NCBI GenBank assembly: GCA_938085045.1
Contig: CALKGI010000156.1
Coordinates: 1-46,520, forward strand
Origin: an uncultured Alteromonadaceae bacterium
GTDB lineage: Bacteria > Pseudomonadota > Gammaproteobacteria > Enterobacterales > Alteromonadaceae
DNA length: 46,520 nucleotides
Direction of reading: 5' to 3'
Below, one piece after another: positions 17,282 through 26,613 of this stretch (positions within the stretch are counted from its first letter, which is position 1; the number at the start of each line of letters is the position of its first letter). The notes beneath the pieces are model-generated. The model ran no database searches, was not told the origin of the DNA, and saw only the letters and a list, made by a program, of their open reading frames with translations. Made by a program: the position numbers and the translations under genes.

Positions 17282-18043
17282 TTAATTCTTCGCAACAGCA
17301 GCAGTACCCGGAGTCAATTTCATCATGACTCTACGGTCAAAAAAGTCTGATTGTGCTGTTTGTACATTTTCTAACGGTAGACTTTCACCAAAGGCTTTGG
17401 TGGCGATTCGTGATGCGTCGATACCTTGGCTAACTAAGAAGTTTTTAACGGCATCGGCTCGGCTTTGTGACAATGCTTGATTGAATTTTTCTTCACCCTG
17501 ACGGTCGGCATAACCCGACAAGTCAAGGCTGTATTGTTTGAGGTTTTTCATCACTTTGGCCAATTCAACCAGTTGTTGTTGGTAAACAGGTTCGATATCA
17601 CTTGAACCGGTGCGAAACTGCAACGATACGTCGAGTGATTTTTCCATAACAGTGCGGTTGTGCATTGCCGCCATTTGCTGTTCATATTGAATTTGACGGT
17701 CAACATATTGTTGCTGCATGGCAGCAATTCGTTGTTGGGCCAATTGGTTTTGTTGGGCTTGCTCTGCTTTTACTCTAGCCAATTCTTGGTGAGTGTCAGT
17801 GACCGATTGCTGTAGTTGTACTATCTCTTCGCCTTCGCCTTCAGACTCGCCCACTTTATTGCCTATGTAACCGGCAACAACCAAACCGACCGGACCGCCT
17901 AATACGGTGCCGATGAACATGCCAATGCCAGTGCCAACACGTTGCTCTTCGTATTTGCCCATGGCGTGCTCATCTGCATTGGCTGAGACAGTTGAAGTGA
18001 GTAAAGATAAGGTCAAGGCTGAGATGATTAATTTGGTTTTCAT
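17282..18043 (-). CDS. pdsO: PDS-associated OmpA-like protein (PdsO)
   Basis: 253 aa. Signal peptide about 1-23 (ending VSANA), a glycine-zipper segment GIGMFIGTVLGGPVGLVVAGYIGNKVG (about 39-64), a glutamine-rich coiled coil (about 75-130) and an OmpA C-terminal peptidoglycan-binding domain (about 135-245) with LDLSGYADRQGEEKFNQALSQSRADAV, where the Asp and Arg positions bind meso-diaminopimelate. It belongs to the sortase-system OmpA family. It is upstream of the target and sortase genes on the same strand, and divergent from pdsR. Confidence 0.9.
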   Translation of the reverse strand: MKTKLIISALTLSLLTSTVSANADEHAMGKYEEQRVGTGIGMFIGTVLGGPVGLVVAGYIGNKVGESEGEGEEIVQLQQSVTDTHQELARVKAEQAQQNQLAQQRIAAMQQQYVDRQIQYEQQMAAMHNRTVMEKSLDVSLQFRTGSSDIEPVYQQQLVELAKVMKNLKQYSLDLSGYADRQGEEKFNQALSQSRADAVKNFLVSQGIDASRIATKAFGESLPLENVQTAQSDFFDRRVMMKLTPGTAAVAKN

Positions 18044-18155
18044 TTTGAGTGTCCTATTAATATTTTAAGAGTCGTTTGATACTTCATAATTGATGTTGCA
18101 ATGAGGTTTTTGTTAAACCCCTCTGCGTTTTCGATGATGTAATTAAAACGCTTTT

Positions 18156-18219
18156 AAATGGCAATGTACGGGAGCAAAAACGACAATGTGGCGATCAAAT
18201 ATGGCATAAAAATGGCAAT
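18156..18219. promoter_or_regulatory. Direct repeats in the pdsO-pdsR divergent intergenic region
   Basis: AAATGGCAAT occurs at 18156-18165 and again at 18210-18219, with a partial copy ATGGCAT at 18201-18207. These lie between the divergent pdsO and pdsR starts, where a response regulator would bind. That PdsR binds them is inference only. Confidence 0.35.
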
Positions 18220-18292
18220 TGCCTTTTAGCCGTTATTTTGCAAAACAATTGCTGTATAGTCGGTTCATTGCAAACCTTTAAGGATTAAAACA

Positions 18293-18982
18293 ATGAGCCG
18301 TACCATTGCTATTGTTGAAGATGAAGCCGCTATTCGTGAAAACTACGCCGATGTATTACGTAAGCAAGGTTATGAAGTTCACGCCTTTGCCAACCGCCCA
18401 CAAGCACTCGAAGCCTTTAAAGTGCGACTGCCAGATTTGGCCATAATAGATATAGGCTTAGAAGATGAAATAGATGGAGGTTTTAGCTTATGCCAATCGT
18501 TAAGGGCAATGTCTGACACTATTCCAATTATTTTTTTGACCGCTCGTGACAACGACTTTGACACGGTTTGTGGCCTGCGCATGGGAGCCGACGACTACCT
18601 AACCAAAGACATCAGCTTGCCCCATTTAACCGCCCGTATTGCTGCGCTGTTTCGCCGCTTAGATGTTATGGATCACCCAGTAAGCCCTGACAGCCTATTA
18701 ACCTGTGGAAAATTGGTCATTGACACCAATCGTATGACGGTTGAGTGGGATAGCAAACCAATAGAAATCACGGTGACTGAATTTTGGATGGTGCACGCAC
18801 TGGCTAAATTCGCGGGGCATGTTAAAAACCGCGAGCAGTTAATGCAAGAGTCGCGCATTGTGGTCGACGACAGCACCATCACCTCACACATTAAACGTAT
18901 TCGTAAGAAGTTCATCCAAATCGACCCCGAGTTTAACTGTATCGACACAGTTTACGGCATGGGATATCGCTGGAATGGATAA
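18293..18982 (+). CDS. pdsR: PDS response regulator (OmpR family)
   Basis: 229 aa. The receiver domain (1-120) has acidic pocket residues near Asp10, phospho-acceptor Asp53 in IIDIGL, and Lys105 in DDYLTKD. The C-terminal OmpR/PhoB winged helix (about 130-228) ends with IDTVYGMGYRW. It belongs with the histidine kinase starting 5 bases downstream and is the predicted regulator of the divergent sortase, target and PdsO genes. Confidence 0.93.
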   Translation: MSRTIAIVEDEAAIRENYADVLRKQGYEVHAFANRPQALEAFKVRLPDLAIIDIGLEDEIDGGFSLCQSLRAMSDTIPIIFLTARDNDFDTVCGLRMGADDYLTKDISLPHLTARIAALFRRLDVMDHPVSPDSLLTCGKLVIDTNRMTVEWDSKPIEITVTEFWMVHALAKFAGHVKNREQLMQESRIVVDDSTITSHIKRIRKKFIQIDPEFNCIDTVYGMGYRWNG

Positions 18983-18987
18983 TTTGC

Positions 18988-21204
18988 ATGTTTAGAATAC
19001 CGTTTGGTTTAAGGGCAAAGCTGGTTTTACTATCGGGTTTTTTGTTTACCATTCCTTGGTTGGGCTATCAATACGTTGAAGAAATGGATAAGTTTCTACA
19101 ACAAGGTCAAGAAAAAACCCTAATCGGCACCGCCCGAGCATTGGCCACTGCATTGCACGAACGCCCCAAATTGTTTGATGAACAAGCCAGCTTTTTAGAA
19201 TCTGTGGTTAAAGGCCGCGATTTATACGCATATCCCATCAATGAGCCTATTCAGCTCGACGGCAGGCTTTCTGACTGGGATGAATACAACGCCAACACCA
19301 CCTTTTATGCCGACGATTATTTAATAGAAAACAAAGCTGAGATTAATCGCGAAGCTTATTCCAAGCAAACCTTAAGTTTTACCCACATGGTCGGCAAGTT
19401 CGACAATTACCTTTATGCCTTTTTTGAAGTCACCGACGATAACGTCGTCTATCGCCGCAGAAATAGCCTTCGACTAATGGCAAACGATCATTTAAAAATT
19501 GCCATGATCAGCCCCGATGGTCAATTCAGGCATTATGTCATTTCAAACAAAGCCGCAGGCTGGCTCGACAGTTACCAATTGGCTCAGGGCAGCGACAATC
19601 CGGTTTTGGCCATACCCGAGCCCAAACTTCAGGGTAAATGGAAACAAACCGCCAAAGGATACAATATTGAATTACGTATTCCGCTTAGTATGCTCGGCAC
19701 CAAAATTGGTTTTGCCATCAGCGATATCGACAATAACGTCACCCGGGCACAAGGTGCAACCATTGGCACTTCTGACATAAACGACCATAAAAATCTAGGG
19801 TCTGTATTGGTTCCATCGCCCGAAATCGAACGTATTATCGAGGGTATGGGTCATTCAAATGCTCGTTTATGGGTGGTCGATCAACATCAAAGGGTATTGG
19901 CTCAAACCGGTGATATTCGTTCATCAAGCCTTTGGGAGCTGCCCGCAGACGACAATGCTGACGTAAACGGTTTGTGGCAATCGTTTGAAAAGAAAGTACT
20001 TTTGCCTTTTTACTACAAAATACTAACCCATCCGACTCAAGACTTTCTCGACGAGCTTTATGATGTCGCCAAACTCGAAGGCAGCCAAATAACCGCAGCG
20101 CTTGCCGGTCAGCCCAAATCACAATGGCGATTGAGTACTGACCGCAAAGCGGTGATCCTCTCTGCCGCCTACCCCATTTGGATAGACAACAAAGTCATGG
20201 GCGCAGTGATAGCCGAAGAAACCACCAACGGCATTCGAACCTTTCGAAACAAAGCACTAGAGAACCTGTTTACCATTATTTTGGCAGTAATGACGATGGG
20301 CACCCTTGCGCTGTTTTTGTTTGCTTCGAGAATATCTAGCCGTATTCGAAAATTGCGCAACGAAACCGAACAGGCGATTGACGAACAAGGCAAAATAAAA
20401 AGCTTCATTCAAGGCTCGACCACACAAGATGAAATTGGCGACCTTTCTCGCTCGTTTTCGAGTATTATCGGCAGATTAGGCCAATATACCCACTATTTAG
20501 AGAATATGTCATCGCGGCTGTCGCACGAACTGCGCACCCCGGTAGCGGTTGTGCGTTCGTCGCTCGAAAACCTGTCGATGCAACCAATGACCGACGATGC
20601 CAAAGTCTACATGGACCGAGCCCAAGAAGGCATTACCCGGTTAAACAAGCTCATTACCAACATGAGTGAAGCCACCCGCCTTGAGCAAACCCTACAAAGC
20701 GCTGAAAAAGAAGTCTTCAATTTAATGGAAGTGGTATCAGGTTGTGTTGGCGGTTATAAATATGCCTATCCGCAAGTTGACTTCAAACTCGATTTACCCA
20801 AAGAGCCAATGATGGTCAACGGCGCACCAGATTACATAGCCCAGTTGCTCGATAAGCTGATCACCAATGCGGTTGAGTTTTCGCAAAAAGACTGTCCAAT
20901 TGTGGTTACGGCTGTGCAAGAGAAGAACGTCGCCAAGTTTGGCATCAGTAATGTTGGCCCAGCGTTACCCGAAGAAATGAAAGACCGGATATTTGATTCG
21001 ATGATATCGCTACGCCCACAAATTCAGCAAAAGCAGCCCCATTTGGGCATTGGTTTGTATATTGCTCGTCTTATCGCTGAATTTCATCAGGGGAGAATAT
21101 ACGCCGAAAATTGGTCTGATGGTGAGGAAGGTGATGATCAAAAAAATGGTGCACACAGCGGTGTGGTTGTGTATGTAACTATTCCTTTGCTTGAGGGTGC
21201 GTGA
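18988..21204 (+). CDS. pdsS: PDS sensor histidine kinase with CBM9-like sensor domain
   Basis: 738 aa. The first membrane helix (about 11-28) leads to a large periplasmic region containing a carbohydrate-binding-module-9-like domain (about 88-255, starting IQLDGRLSDWDEY and containing DDNVVYR and LRIPLSMLG). A second helix lies at about 420-443, then HAMP, HisKA with His513 in SHELRTP, and a C-terminal ATPase domain with DKLITNAVEF and HLGIGLYIARLIAE. It should sense an envelope or sugar-type signal and phosphorylate PdsR. The length and the periplasmic domain match the dedicated-sortase kinase family. Confidence 0.92.
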   Translation: MFRIPFGLRAKLVLLSGFLFTIPWLGYQYVEEMDKFLQQGQEKTLIGTARALATALHERPKLFDEQASFLESVVKGRDLYAYPINEPIQLDGRLSDWDEYNANTTFYADDYLIENKAEINREAYSKQTLSFTHMVGKFDNYLYAFFEVTDDNVVYRRRNSLRLMANDHLKIAMISPDGQFRHYVISNKAAGWLDSYQLAQGSDNPVLAIPEPKLQGKWKQTAKGYNIELRIPLSMLGTKIGFAISDIDNNVTRAQGATIGTSDINDHKNLGSVLVPSPEIERIIEGMGHSNARLWVVDQHQRVLAQTGDIRSSSLWELPADDNADVNGLWQSFEKKVLLPFYYKILTHPTQDFLDELYDVAKLEGSQITAALAGQPKSQWRLSTDRKAVILSAAYPIWIDNKVMGAVIAEETTNGIRTFRNKALENLFTIILAVMTMGTLALFLFASRISSRIRKLRNETEQAIDEQGKIKSFIQGSTTQDEIGDLSRSFSSIIGRLGQYTHYLENMSSRLSHELRTPVAVVRSSLENLSMQPMTDDAKVYMDRAQEGITRLNKLITNMSEATRLEQTLQSAEKEVFNLMEVVSGCVGGYKYAYPQVDFKLDLPKEPMMVNGAPDYIAQLLDKLITNAVEFSQKDCPIVVTAVQEKNVAKFGISNVGPALPEEMKDRIFDSMISLRPQIQQKQPHLGIGLYIARLIAEFHQGRIYAENWSDGEEGDDQKNGAHSGVVVYVTIPLLEGA

Positions 21205-21262
21205 CCGGTGTTTAAACGCCATATTACATTGATATTTATGATGTTAGTTGTAGGCGGGTGCT

Positions 21263-21895
21263 TCAGCCCCGCTTTGGTGTTAGCTGCAAATAGCCCATAA
21301 CCGCCTGATAGCTCGTTTGCCAATGCTGATAATCGAGCTCAATAGCAATATACCGCCCATCAACCATCAAAACCAATGACGCAAAGCCCTGAATCGGCAT
21401 TTGCCGAACCTCATTGATTTCATCACGCAATTGCTGGTTTACTTCAGCGCTTACCAATTGCGCTGCGAACGTTTTACCACACAACCCTAACCCTTGTGCC
21501 AATTCAACCAATGTAGAGATATCAGAAGGGTTCTTGGCATTGAGGTAATACGCTTGTTGAATGGCCTGGTACATTTGCAGCTCTTGCCCATGTTCACGAG
21601 CAATCAAAACTGCCCTGCAAGCCGGATACGTAGAACGCCTTGGCTGACATTGAGTCCAAAAGTCATGATTAAATTGGGTGCCCAATTGTTCATTAATTTT
21701 ACGCCAAGTTTGCTGTAGAAATGTTTGCATATCAGCAGGCATTGGCGAGTCGCTATCAGGGGCTAAACCGCCGACTCGGTATTGTATGTCGATTAGCGAT
21801 TCGAGTTGTTTTTTGAGTACTTGCCAAGTTGATTGATAACCCCAGCACCAGCTGCACATGGGGTCGTAAACGTAGTATAAGACTGGTTTTTTCAT
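21263..21895 (-). CDS. DsbA family thioredoxin-fold protein
   Basis: 210 aa starting MKKPVLYYVYDPMCSWCWGY, with a CSWC redox motif at residues 14-17 and the DsbA-type helical insertion. A cis-proline is likely in QMPIQGFASLVLMVDGR. There is no signal peptide, so it is probably cytoplasmic, like FrnE-type proteins. The ATG at 21895 is preferred because the thioredoxin strand begins there; an in-frame ATG at 21931 would add 12 residues. The partner and substrate are unknown. Confidence 0.85.
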   Translation of the reverse strand: MKKPVLYYVYDPMCSWCWGYQSTWQVLKKQLESLIDIQYRVGGLAPDSDSPMPADMQTFLQQTWRKINEQLGTQFNHDFWTQCQPRRSTYPACRAVLIAREHGQELQMYQAIQQAYYLNAKNPSDISTLVELAQGLGLCGKTFAAQLVSAEVNQQLRDEINEVRQMPIQGFASLVLMVDGRYIAIELDYQHWQTSYQAVMGYLQLTPKRG

Positions 21896-21931
21896 GGCGT
21901 TTCTTATTTGGTGTATTAATTCACATGTCAC

Positions 21932-21977
21932 TAAGTAGACAGATAAACTATGTATATATAACCTATTTGTCTACTTA
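21932..21977. promoter_or_regulatory. Inverted repeat upstream of the DsbA-family gene
   Basis: TAAGTAGACA (21932-21941) and TGTCTACTTA (21968-21977) form perfect 10-bp arms around an AT-rich 26-base core, with further partial pairing inside. It lies 36 bases upstream of the gene start, where an operator for a dimeric repressor would sit. No regulator gene is adjacent. A transcribed hairpin is an alternative. Confidence 0.4.
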
Positions 21978-22070
21978 TTATATTTGAATCACAAGGATGA
22001 TGAACACGAACAGTCGTTAGACCATAGTCAAAAGCCACGAAAACACTCCCCATGTCAGCTCACAAGACAA

Positions 22071-24431
22071 TCATGTTATCCCCGGATACCGAACAACCAC
22101 ATCATCAAAATGCTCAACATCAGCAAGTTCAGAGCGACAAGTCAATTTCATGTGATGATGACCCTCGCCAAACCCGACCATCTGGGTATCGAGTAAAATC
22201 GGTTTTTCGAGTTCAAACAACCAATACGCTTCGTTTGATTGACTGATTGCTTTGCCTGTTTGCTCTGTGGTTAGTTCACAACGAGATTTTTTTGAAATTG
22301 ACCGTACAGACCATAACCAGCGCGCCTTACGTTCTCCCTCACCCAGTATTGTTGATGCCACAATACAATAACGGACTTCTTCCATCACCACCCATTCGTC
22401 AATAGCATCACGTTTGGTGGCCAGCATTTTCATGTGGAACCATTTTGCCGTACCATCTTGAAATTGTTGGTAATAACCGGGTTTGCGTGAGTCCTCTGCA
22501 CTGGTGGCTATCAGGCATAAATCATTATAGTGAGTCTGCTTAAAACCTTTGTTGGCAATTCTGTATGTACTGTCTACATATTGGCGGTCGGCACTGGCAA
22601 TCACGCCAGCTTTAGGCGCTCGACCAAGCGTTTTGGTTAAAAATACGCGAAACCATTGATTGTCATTATTGACATCAATACCAGCAGACCCCGGCAGTAA
22701 TGGGAATGCACCTACCCCTGTTTCTTCAATACCAGCAGCAAAGGGATTCTCACTACAATTGTCTGCCGTTTGATTGCTAAACAACCCCGGATATAAAGCA
22801 TATGCACCGAAGATGGCGCGGCTTTTATTGATGGGTTGTTCAGACTCGTGCATGTAAAACAACGCTTCTCTGTAGGGATATAACTGGTTGATGGCATCTT
22901 GCGGTACTCTGTCTTTGCCATCAGGTTTTTGTTTGCTTTCAATGCGGTATTTGGCATCAAATACCCAGTAGAATCCATTACCATCGGCAAAACCAACCTC
23001 CATTAATATGTCGGGGATTTGTGTGCAATTCCATGTGCGTAGCGGGGTAGAATTTTCGTCAAACCGAGGCTTATGGGCCAATTTTATACTAATGCCATCA
23101 TCGCGAATCAGGTTAAAAGTACCGCAATAACCATCTTGTGTATGTAACTCCAGATTGTCGCTTTTGACCCGGTGAAATGGTGTTGCGACCTCAACAAAAC
23201 CCAGACTCAACAGCATTTGTTTGAGCACTAGAAAACACCATACCTCATATATTTCGCTTACGGGTTTCATTGATATAGATGCGCCATTGCCAAGAGTTTC
23301 AAGGTGTTGCGACAACATATGCCAAATTCGATAGACTTGCGCATAACCGTCTTTTTGTTGTAGCACTAATGATTCATGGCTCATGCTGGTGAACGCACCC
23401 ACTGCTTTGAATAGTGAATGGTTGCGCAGTTCTTCGATTGGCCTGCGCCATTGAGTAAGACGATTAAAAAATGCCTCTGACAACCTTGGTGGGGTCTTGG
23501 TTTGATTGTAATGATGAACAGATTGTGAAAACCGGGTCAGATTGTCCAGTATGGTGTCGAGCACCATTTTAATAAAGCGGTTTTCAGGCGTATCAACACC
23601 TAGATGTTTTTGGGTCATTTGAAAGCGCTTATCGGCATCACCATTAATCTGTGCTGTGCGAATCTGCTCTTCGCGCTTTGGCGGAACTTTACCCTTAAAT
23701 TGTTCGGCCTTAACGGCGCGACTCACGCCCAATAAGCGATTGTGCGGTGCATTGAGTATTCGGTTTATTGACCATTGTATTGCCTCGATGAGCGACTCAA
23801 ACTGGGCCATCCATACTAATCCAAACGACTGATTTAACATGTCAGAACGCTTAAATTGTTGCTCTGTTTTTTTGGGCATCGAAAAACGCCATAACGGATA
23901 AAACTCGTCAATGGCTCGGTACATAAAGTCCAAATCGGTGGTCATATCCATCTTGGTCGGCCACACTTCAAACGACAGCGTCAACTCGCAATTTTTGCCA
24001 TCTGCAAAGTAGCGTATCGGCAACCGTAACCAACCAACTAAGTTGTTCATGTTAAATTGCCCAATCAGGCGGTAAATACCGTGACGACAATCAAAATAAA
24101 AAGCATCGTTGATATATTGTAGGTCGTGTAAAACCTCAGGCCCAGTTTGCTCTTTGGTAAAAATCAGTTCAAATCGATAATTGGTATTTTCAAAAAATAG
24201 CAGTTGCGACAATGCCAGCGTTTGATGCGATTCACCCAGCGGACAATAAGTCCGGCCAAGCTCAGCCACTTCTTCAACTTGCTGTGCTCTGGATAGGTTA
24301 ACCGAAGACATTGGCAGGGTTTTACCCCTGAGTTTTAAGGTTTGTGCTAGTTGTTTTTGACGATGTGCAGTTTCATTAGAGAAAATCGTCAACTCCCAAT
24401 CGGGTGTTCTAATCAGTAAAATTTCTATCAT
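22071..24431 (-). CDS. McrC-like DUF2357 protein with PD-(D/E)XK nuclease
   Basis: 786 aa. The N-terminal and middle parts (about 60-330) resemble DUF2357, the domain of McrC-type subunits that docks on AAA+ rings. The C-terminal part has VSEIYEVWCFLVL followed by IPDILMEVGF ... YWVFDAKYRIE, giving the nuclease residues Asp474, Asp492 and Lys494 of a PD-(D/E)XK site. It overlaps the AAA+ gene by ATGA. The pair looks like a modification-dependent (type IV) restriction system: the AAA+ ring translocates DNA and this subunit cuts. The stretch after the nuclease core (about 560-786) is not a domain I recognise. Confidence 0.82.
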   Translation of the reverse strand: MIEILLIRTPDWELTIFSNETAHRQKQLAQTLKLRGKTLPMSSVNLSRAQQVEEVAELGRTYCPLGESHQTLALSQLLFFENTNYRFELIFTKEQTGPEVLHDLQYINDAFYFDCRHGIYRLIGQFNMNNLVGWLRLPIRYFADGKNCELTLSFEVWPTKMDMTTDLDFMYRAIDEFYPLWRFSMPKKTEQQFKRSDMLNQSFGLVWMAQFESLIEAIQWSINRILNAPHNRLLGVSRAVKAEQFKGKVPPKREEQIRTAQINGDADKRFQMTQKHLGVDTPENRFIKMVLDTILDNLTRFSQSVHHYNQTKTPPRLSEAFFNRLTQWRRPIEELRNHSLFKAVGAFTSMSHESLVLQQKDGYAQVYRIWHMLSQHLETLGNGASISMKPVSEIYEVWCFLVLKQMLLSLGFVEVATPFHRVKSDNLELHTQDGYCGTFNLIRDDGISIKLAHKPRFDENSTPLRTWNCTQIPDILMEVGFADGNGFYWVFDAKYRIESKQKPDGKDRVPQDAINQLYPYREALFYMHESEQPINKSRAIFGAYALYPGLFSNQTADNCSENPFAAGIEETGVGAFPLLPGSAGIDVNNDNQWFRVFLTKTLGRAPKAGVIASADRQYVDSTYRIANKGFKQTHYNDLCLIATSAEDSRKPGYYQQFQDGTAKWFHMKMLATKRDAIDEWVVMEEVRYCIVASTILGEGERKARWLWSVRSISKKSRCELTTEQTGKAISQSNEAYWLFELEKPILLDTQMVGFGEGHHHMKLTCRSELADVEHFDDVVVRYPGIT

Positions 24432-26260
24432 GGCCAGAAACTGCTATACCTGCTTTGACTAAGTTGTTTTTTCATCCATGCCAGTTTGGCCTTGCTACGA
24501 CAGTTAGTTTTAGGCGCTTCGGTAGTGTTTCTACCCGCCAACAACAGTTCTATCCTTGGGCCATTCCAAATGAGTGACAGTGAGTTTTCGAGACGATTTT
24601 CAAGCGCAGCCAGCAATGTGTCACCTGGCATAGTTTCACTACTAGAAAAATCCAATCTTTGGGCATCACCACCAATTCTCGGTAATACCTTACACATCAT
24701 AAAATCATCCCACACTGCCTGCAGTTCAAAATCATCGTCAGGATTAAAACAAATCACCGACAAAAGCAGCTCGTTTAATGCCCTATAAGCCAGTTCAAAC
24801 GGAGTATTGAGCAATACTTCGTTAACTAGGCTAAGAAAGTCGATACTTTTTTTGCCATCTGGGTCGGCTTCTATATTGAGTAGGTCTTCTTTGCTCACTT
24901 GTGACAATCGAGGATAATCTAGCGCCTTGGGTTTATAACTTGGGCTAAAGAAATCATCAAATCGATTAGGGAAAAACATCCCAAAATCTAGCGTTAGTGC
25001 ACGGTCTATGACTTTGCGAGAAAAACCGTGGGTCGTATCATCCATGTTAACGGTACCAGCAACAATCAAATTGAATGGCAACGGTATGCCGTTTTCGACA
25101 AAGTATAACCACAGTTTCTCATACTCGGGTTGGTCTAAACCCAATGCTGCTCTGAGTTTAAATTTGGCAGTGGTGCTGAGTTGATTAAAAACTAATGATT
25201 TAAGTAGTGCTTCACATTGATAAATCGGTTCGCCATTGTCTACCTCAAAGTCACTGGCCCAATGCCTCGTTTCTAGTACCGACAGGTAATCAGCAAAGTA
25301 CTGTTCTACAGGTGCCAAATTCATTTCATCAAGGCACAACCAGTGAGGTTTAATCCCATTACCGTCATGTTCAGCCTCGCCCCAGCCAAGTAAACCATCT
25401 TCAAAGCTCAAGCCATTGTCAGCAATGTCTTTCCAAGCACGAACAATAAACCGCAATACATCAGTAACGACATATTCGGCCTCTTTGCCCAGTCTTGATA
25501 CATAACCAAGCAAGTCAGATGGGTCGTGCCAGTCTGGTCTAACCGATACCAGTGCATAAGTTTCTTTGAGGCTGCCCATCAATTGCACTTGCTCTCGCAC
25601 AAAGCGGGTTTTGCCAGTACCAGATATTCCCGCCAATAAAATAAAGGGTTTGGGCAAATCAACCGATTCAACATCGTCATCACTGAGCGTAACGCGAGCT
25701 TTGCCTCTATAGAAATCTCGCGCCCTACTGTATAAGGTCAAAATATCTTGTAAATCTCGTTGCAAAATAGCTTCATTAGGTAAATTGTCACTAGGATAAT
25801 ATTTGGCAATTATATTGCCTTGTTCACACGATTTACCCAGTTGCTTACTCGCCACCAGATCAATATCGCATAGCCCCCAAGCCTCCAAACCTGGAACATC
25901 ATGGCGCAACCGATTGGCTGTATACTCAATATCAATTTGGGATTCAGTTGTTCCTTGAACCAGTGACAGGTAAACGCCAGAACCATCGGCCTTAAACAGA
26001 TAAGCAACAAAGAATTTATTTTTTACCGTTTCGGTCAGCCGCTTATCGAGGATAGCAAGGTAAGGTACTTCGCTCCAAGTGCTATAACCGATATGATTTT
26101 GAACCAGTAAATTTCCCAGTGGATCACTAAAATGCGCTTTTAAACTCACAGGAAACACTTCGCGAAATCGTACGGCAAATTCATGGCCTTTAAAATGATC
26201 AGCGCTTTTATCTGGCCAGTTTTGCAATATCTCGAGCAGCAGTTCTTTCAGGGGAAGCAT
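24428..26260 (-). CDS. McrB-like AAA+ ATPase/GTPase of restriction system (MrcB_N domain)
   Basis: 610 aa from ATG 26260, chosen because AAGGA lies 5 bases upstream and the family domain begins at MLPLKELLLEIL. Upstream in-frame ATGs (26308, 26335) are less likely. The N-terminal DUF3578/MrcB_N-type domain (about 1-170) may recognise DNA. The AAA+ module has Walker A GISGTGKT (211-218), Walker B LCLDEMN (308-314), and GTVNMDD followed by FSRKVIDRA (from about 402), the region holding the McrB-type Asn/Asp signature and arginine finger. Whether it uses GTP or ATP cannot be read from the sequence. Confidence 0.83.
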   Translation of the reverse strand: MLPLKELLLEILQNWPDKSADHFKGHEFAVRFREVFPVSLKAHFSDPLGNLLVQNHIGYSTWSEVPYLAILDKRLTETVKNKFFVAYLFKADGSGVYLSLVQGTTESQIDIEYTANRLRHDVPGLEAWGLCDIDLVASKQLGKSCEQGNIIAKYYPSDNLPNEAILQRDLQDILTLYSRARDFYRGKARVTLSDDDVESVDLPKPFILLAGISGTGKTRFVREQVQLMGSLKETYALVSVRPDWHDPSDLLGYVSRLGKEAEYVVTDVLRFIVRAWKDIADNGLSFEDGLLGWGEAEHDGNGIKPHWLCLDEMNLAPVEQYFADYLSVLETRHWASDFEVDNGEPIYQCEALLKSLVFNQLSTTAKFKLRAALGLDQPEYEKLWLYFVENGIPLPFNLIVAGTVNMDDTTHGFSRKVIDRALTLDFGMFFPNRFDDFFSPSYKPKALDYPRLSQVSKEDLLNIEADPDGKKSIDFLSLVNEVLLNTPFELAYRALNELLLSVICFNPDDDFELQAVWDDFMMCKVLPRIGGDAQRLDFSSSETMPGDTLLAALENRLENSLSLIWNGPRIELLLAGRNTTEAPKTNCRSKAKLAWMKKQLSQSRYSSFWP

Positions 26261-26613
26261 GGGAGTCCTTATGTAAGGATAATCCCAACCTATTGTACGT
26301 ATATACATGGTTATGTCAACGCGAAAGCCACACATAAGTGTGACAGTATTAATTTAATATCTCATTAATCAACAGTAATGCTATGAAGGTCCTATTTTGA
26401 CTTTACGATCAATGAGCGTGGTTTATCAAGTTGGTGGTGAATTGAGCGAAGAGAAATTCTCATACGCAAACACGACGGTTCACAAAAGGAAAGGCAAAAA
26501 CTAGAAGCGAAACAGAACTAGAAGAAGAAGAACAGAATTAAAAACATAACTCACAAAGCCTACGCATAATACTCCCATGAATTTGTCCGTTTGAAATCCT
26601 TTTTCTCCAAAAC
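26261..26613. other. Intergenic stretch without a recognisable gene
   Basis: About 350 bases between the start of the McrB-like gene and the end of the first Reg_prop kinase. It holds the McrB-like promoter region and a purine-rich segment (about 26470-26545). Short open stretches exist (for example 26412 to about 26504, plus strand) but none has convincing composition or a ribosome-binding site. Confidence 0.5.

Noticed and set aside
26412..26504. Short open frame (about 30 codons) upstream of the McrB-like gene as a possible small protein or remnant
   Set aside because: No ribosome-binding site, no family resemblance and no matching larger gene nearby.
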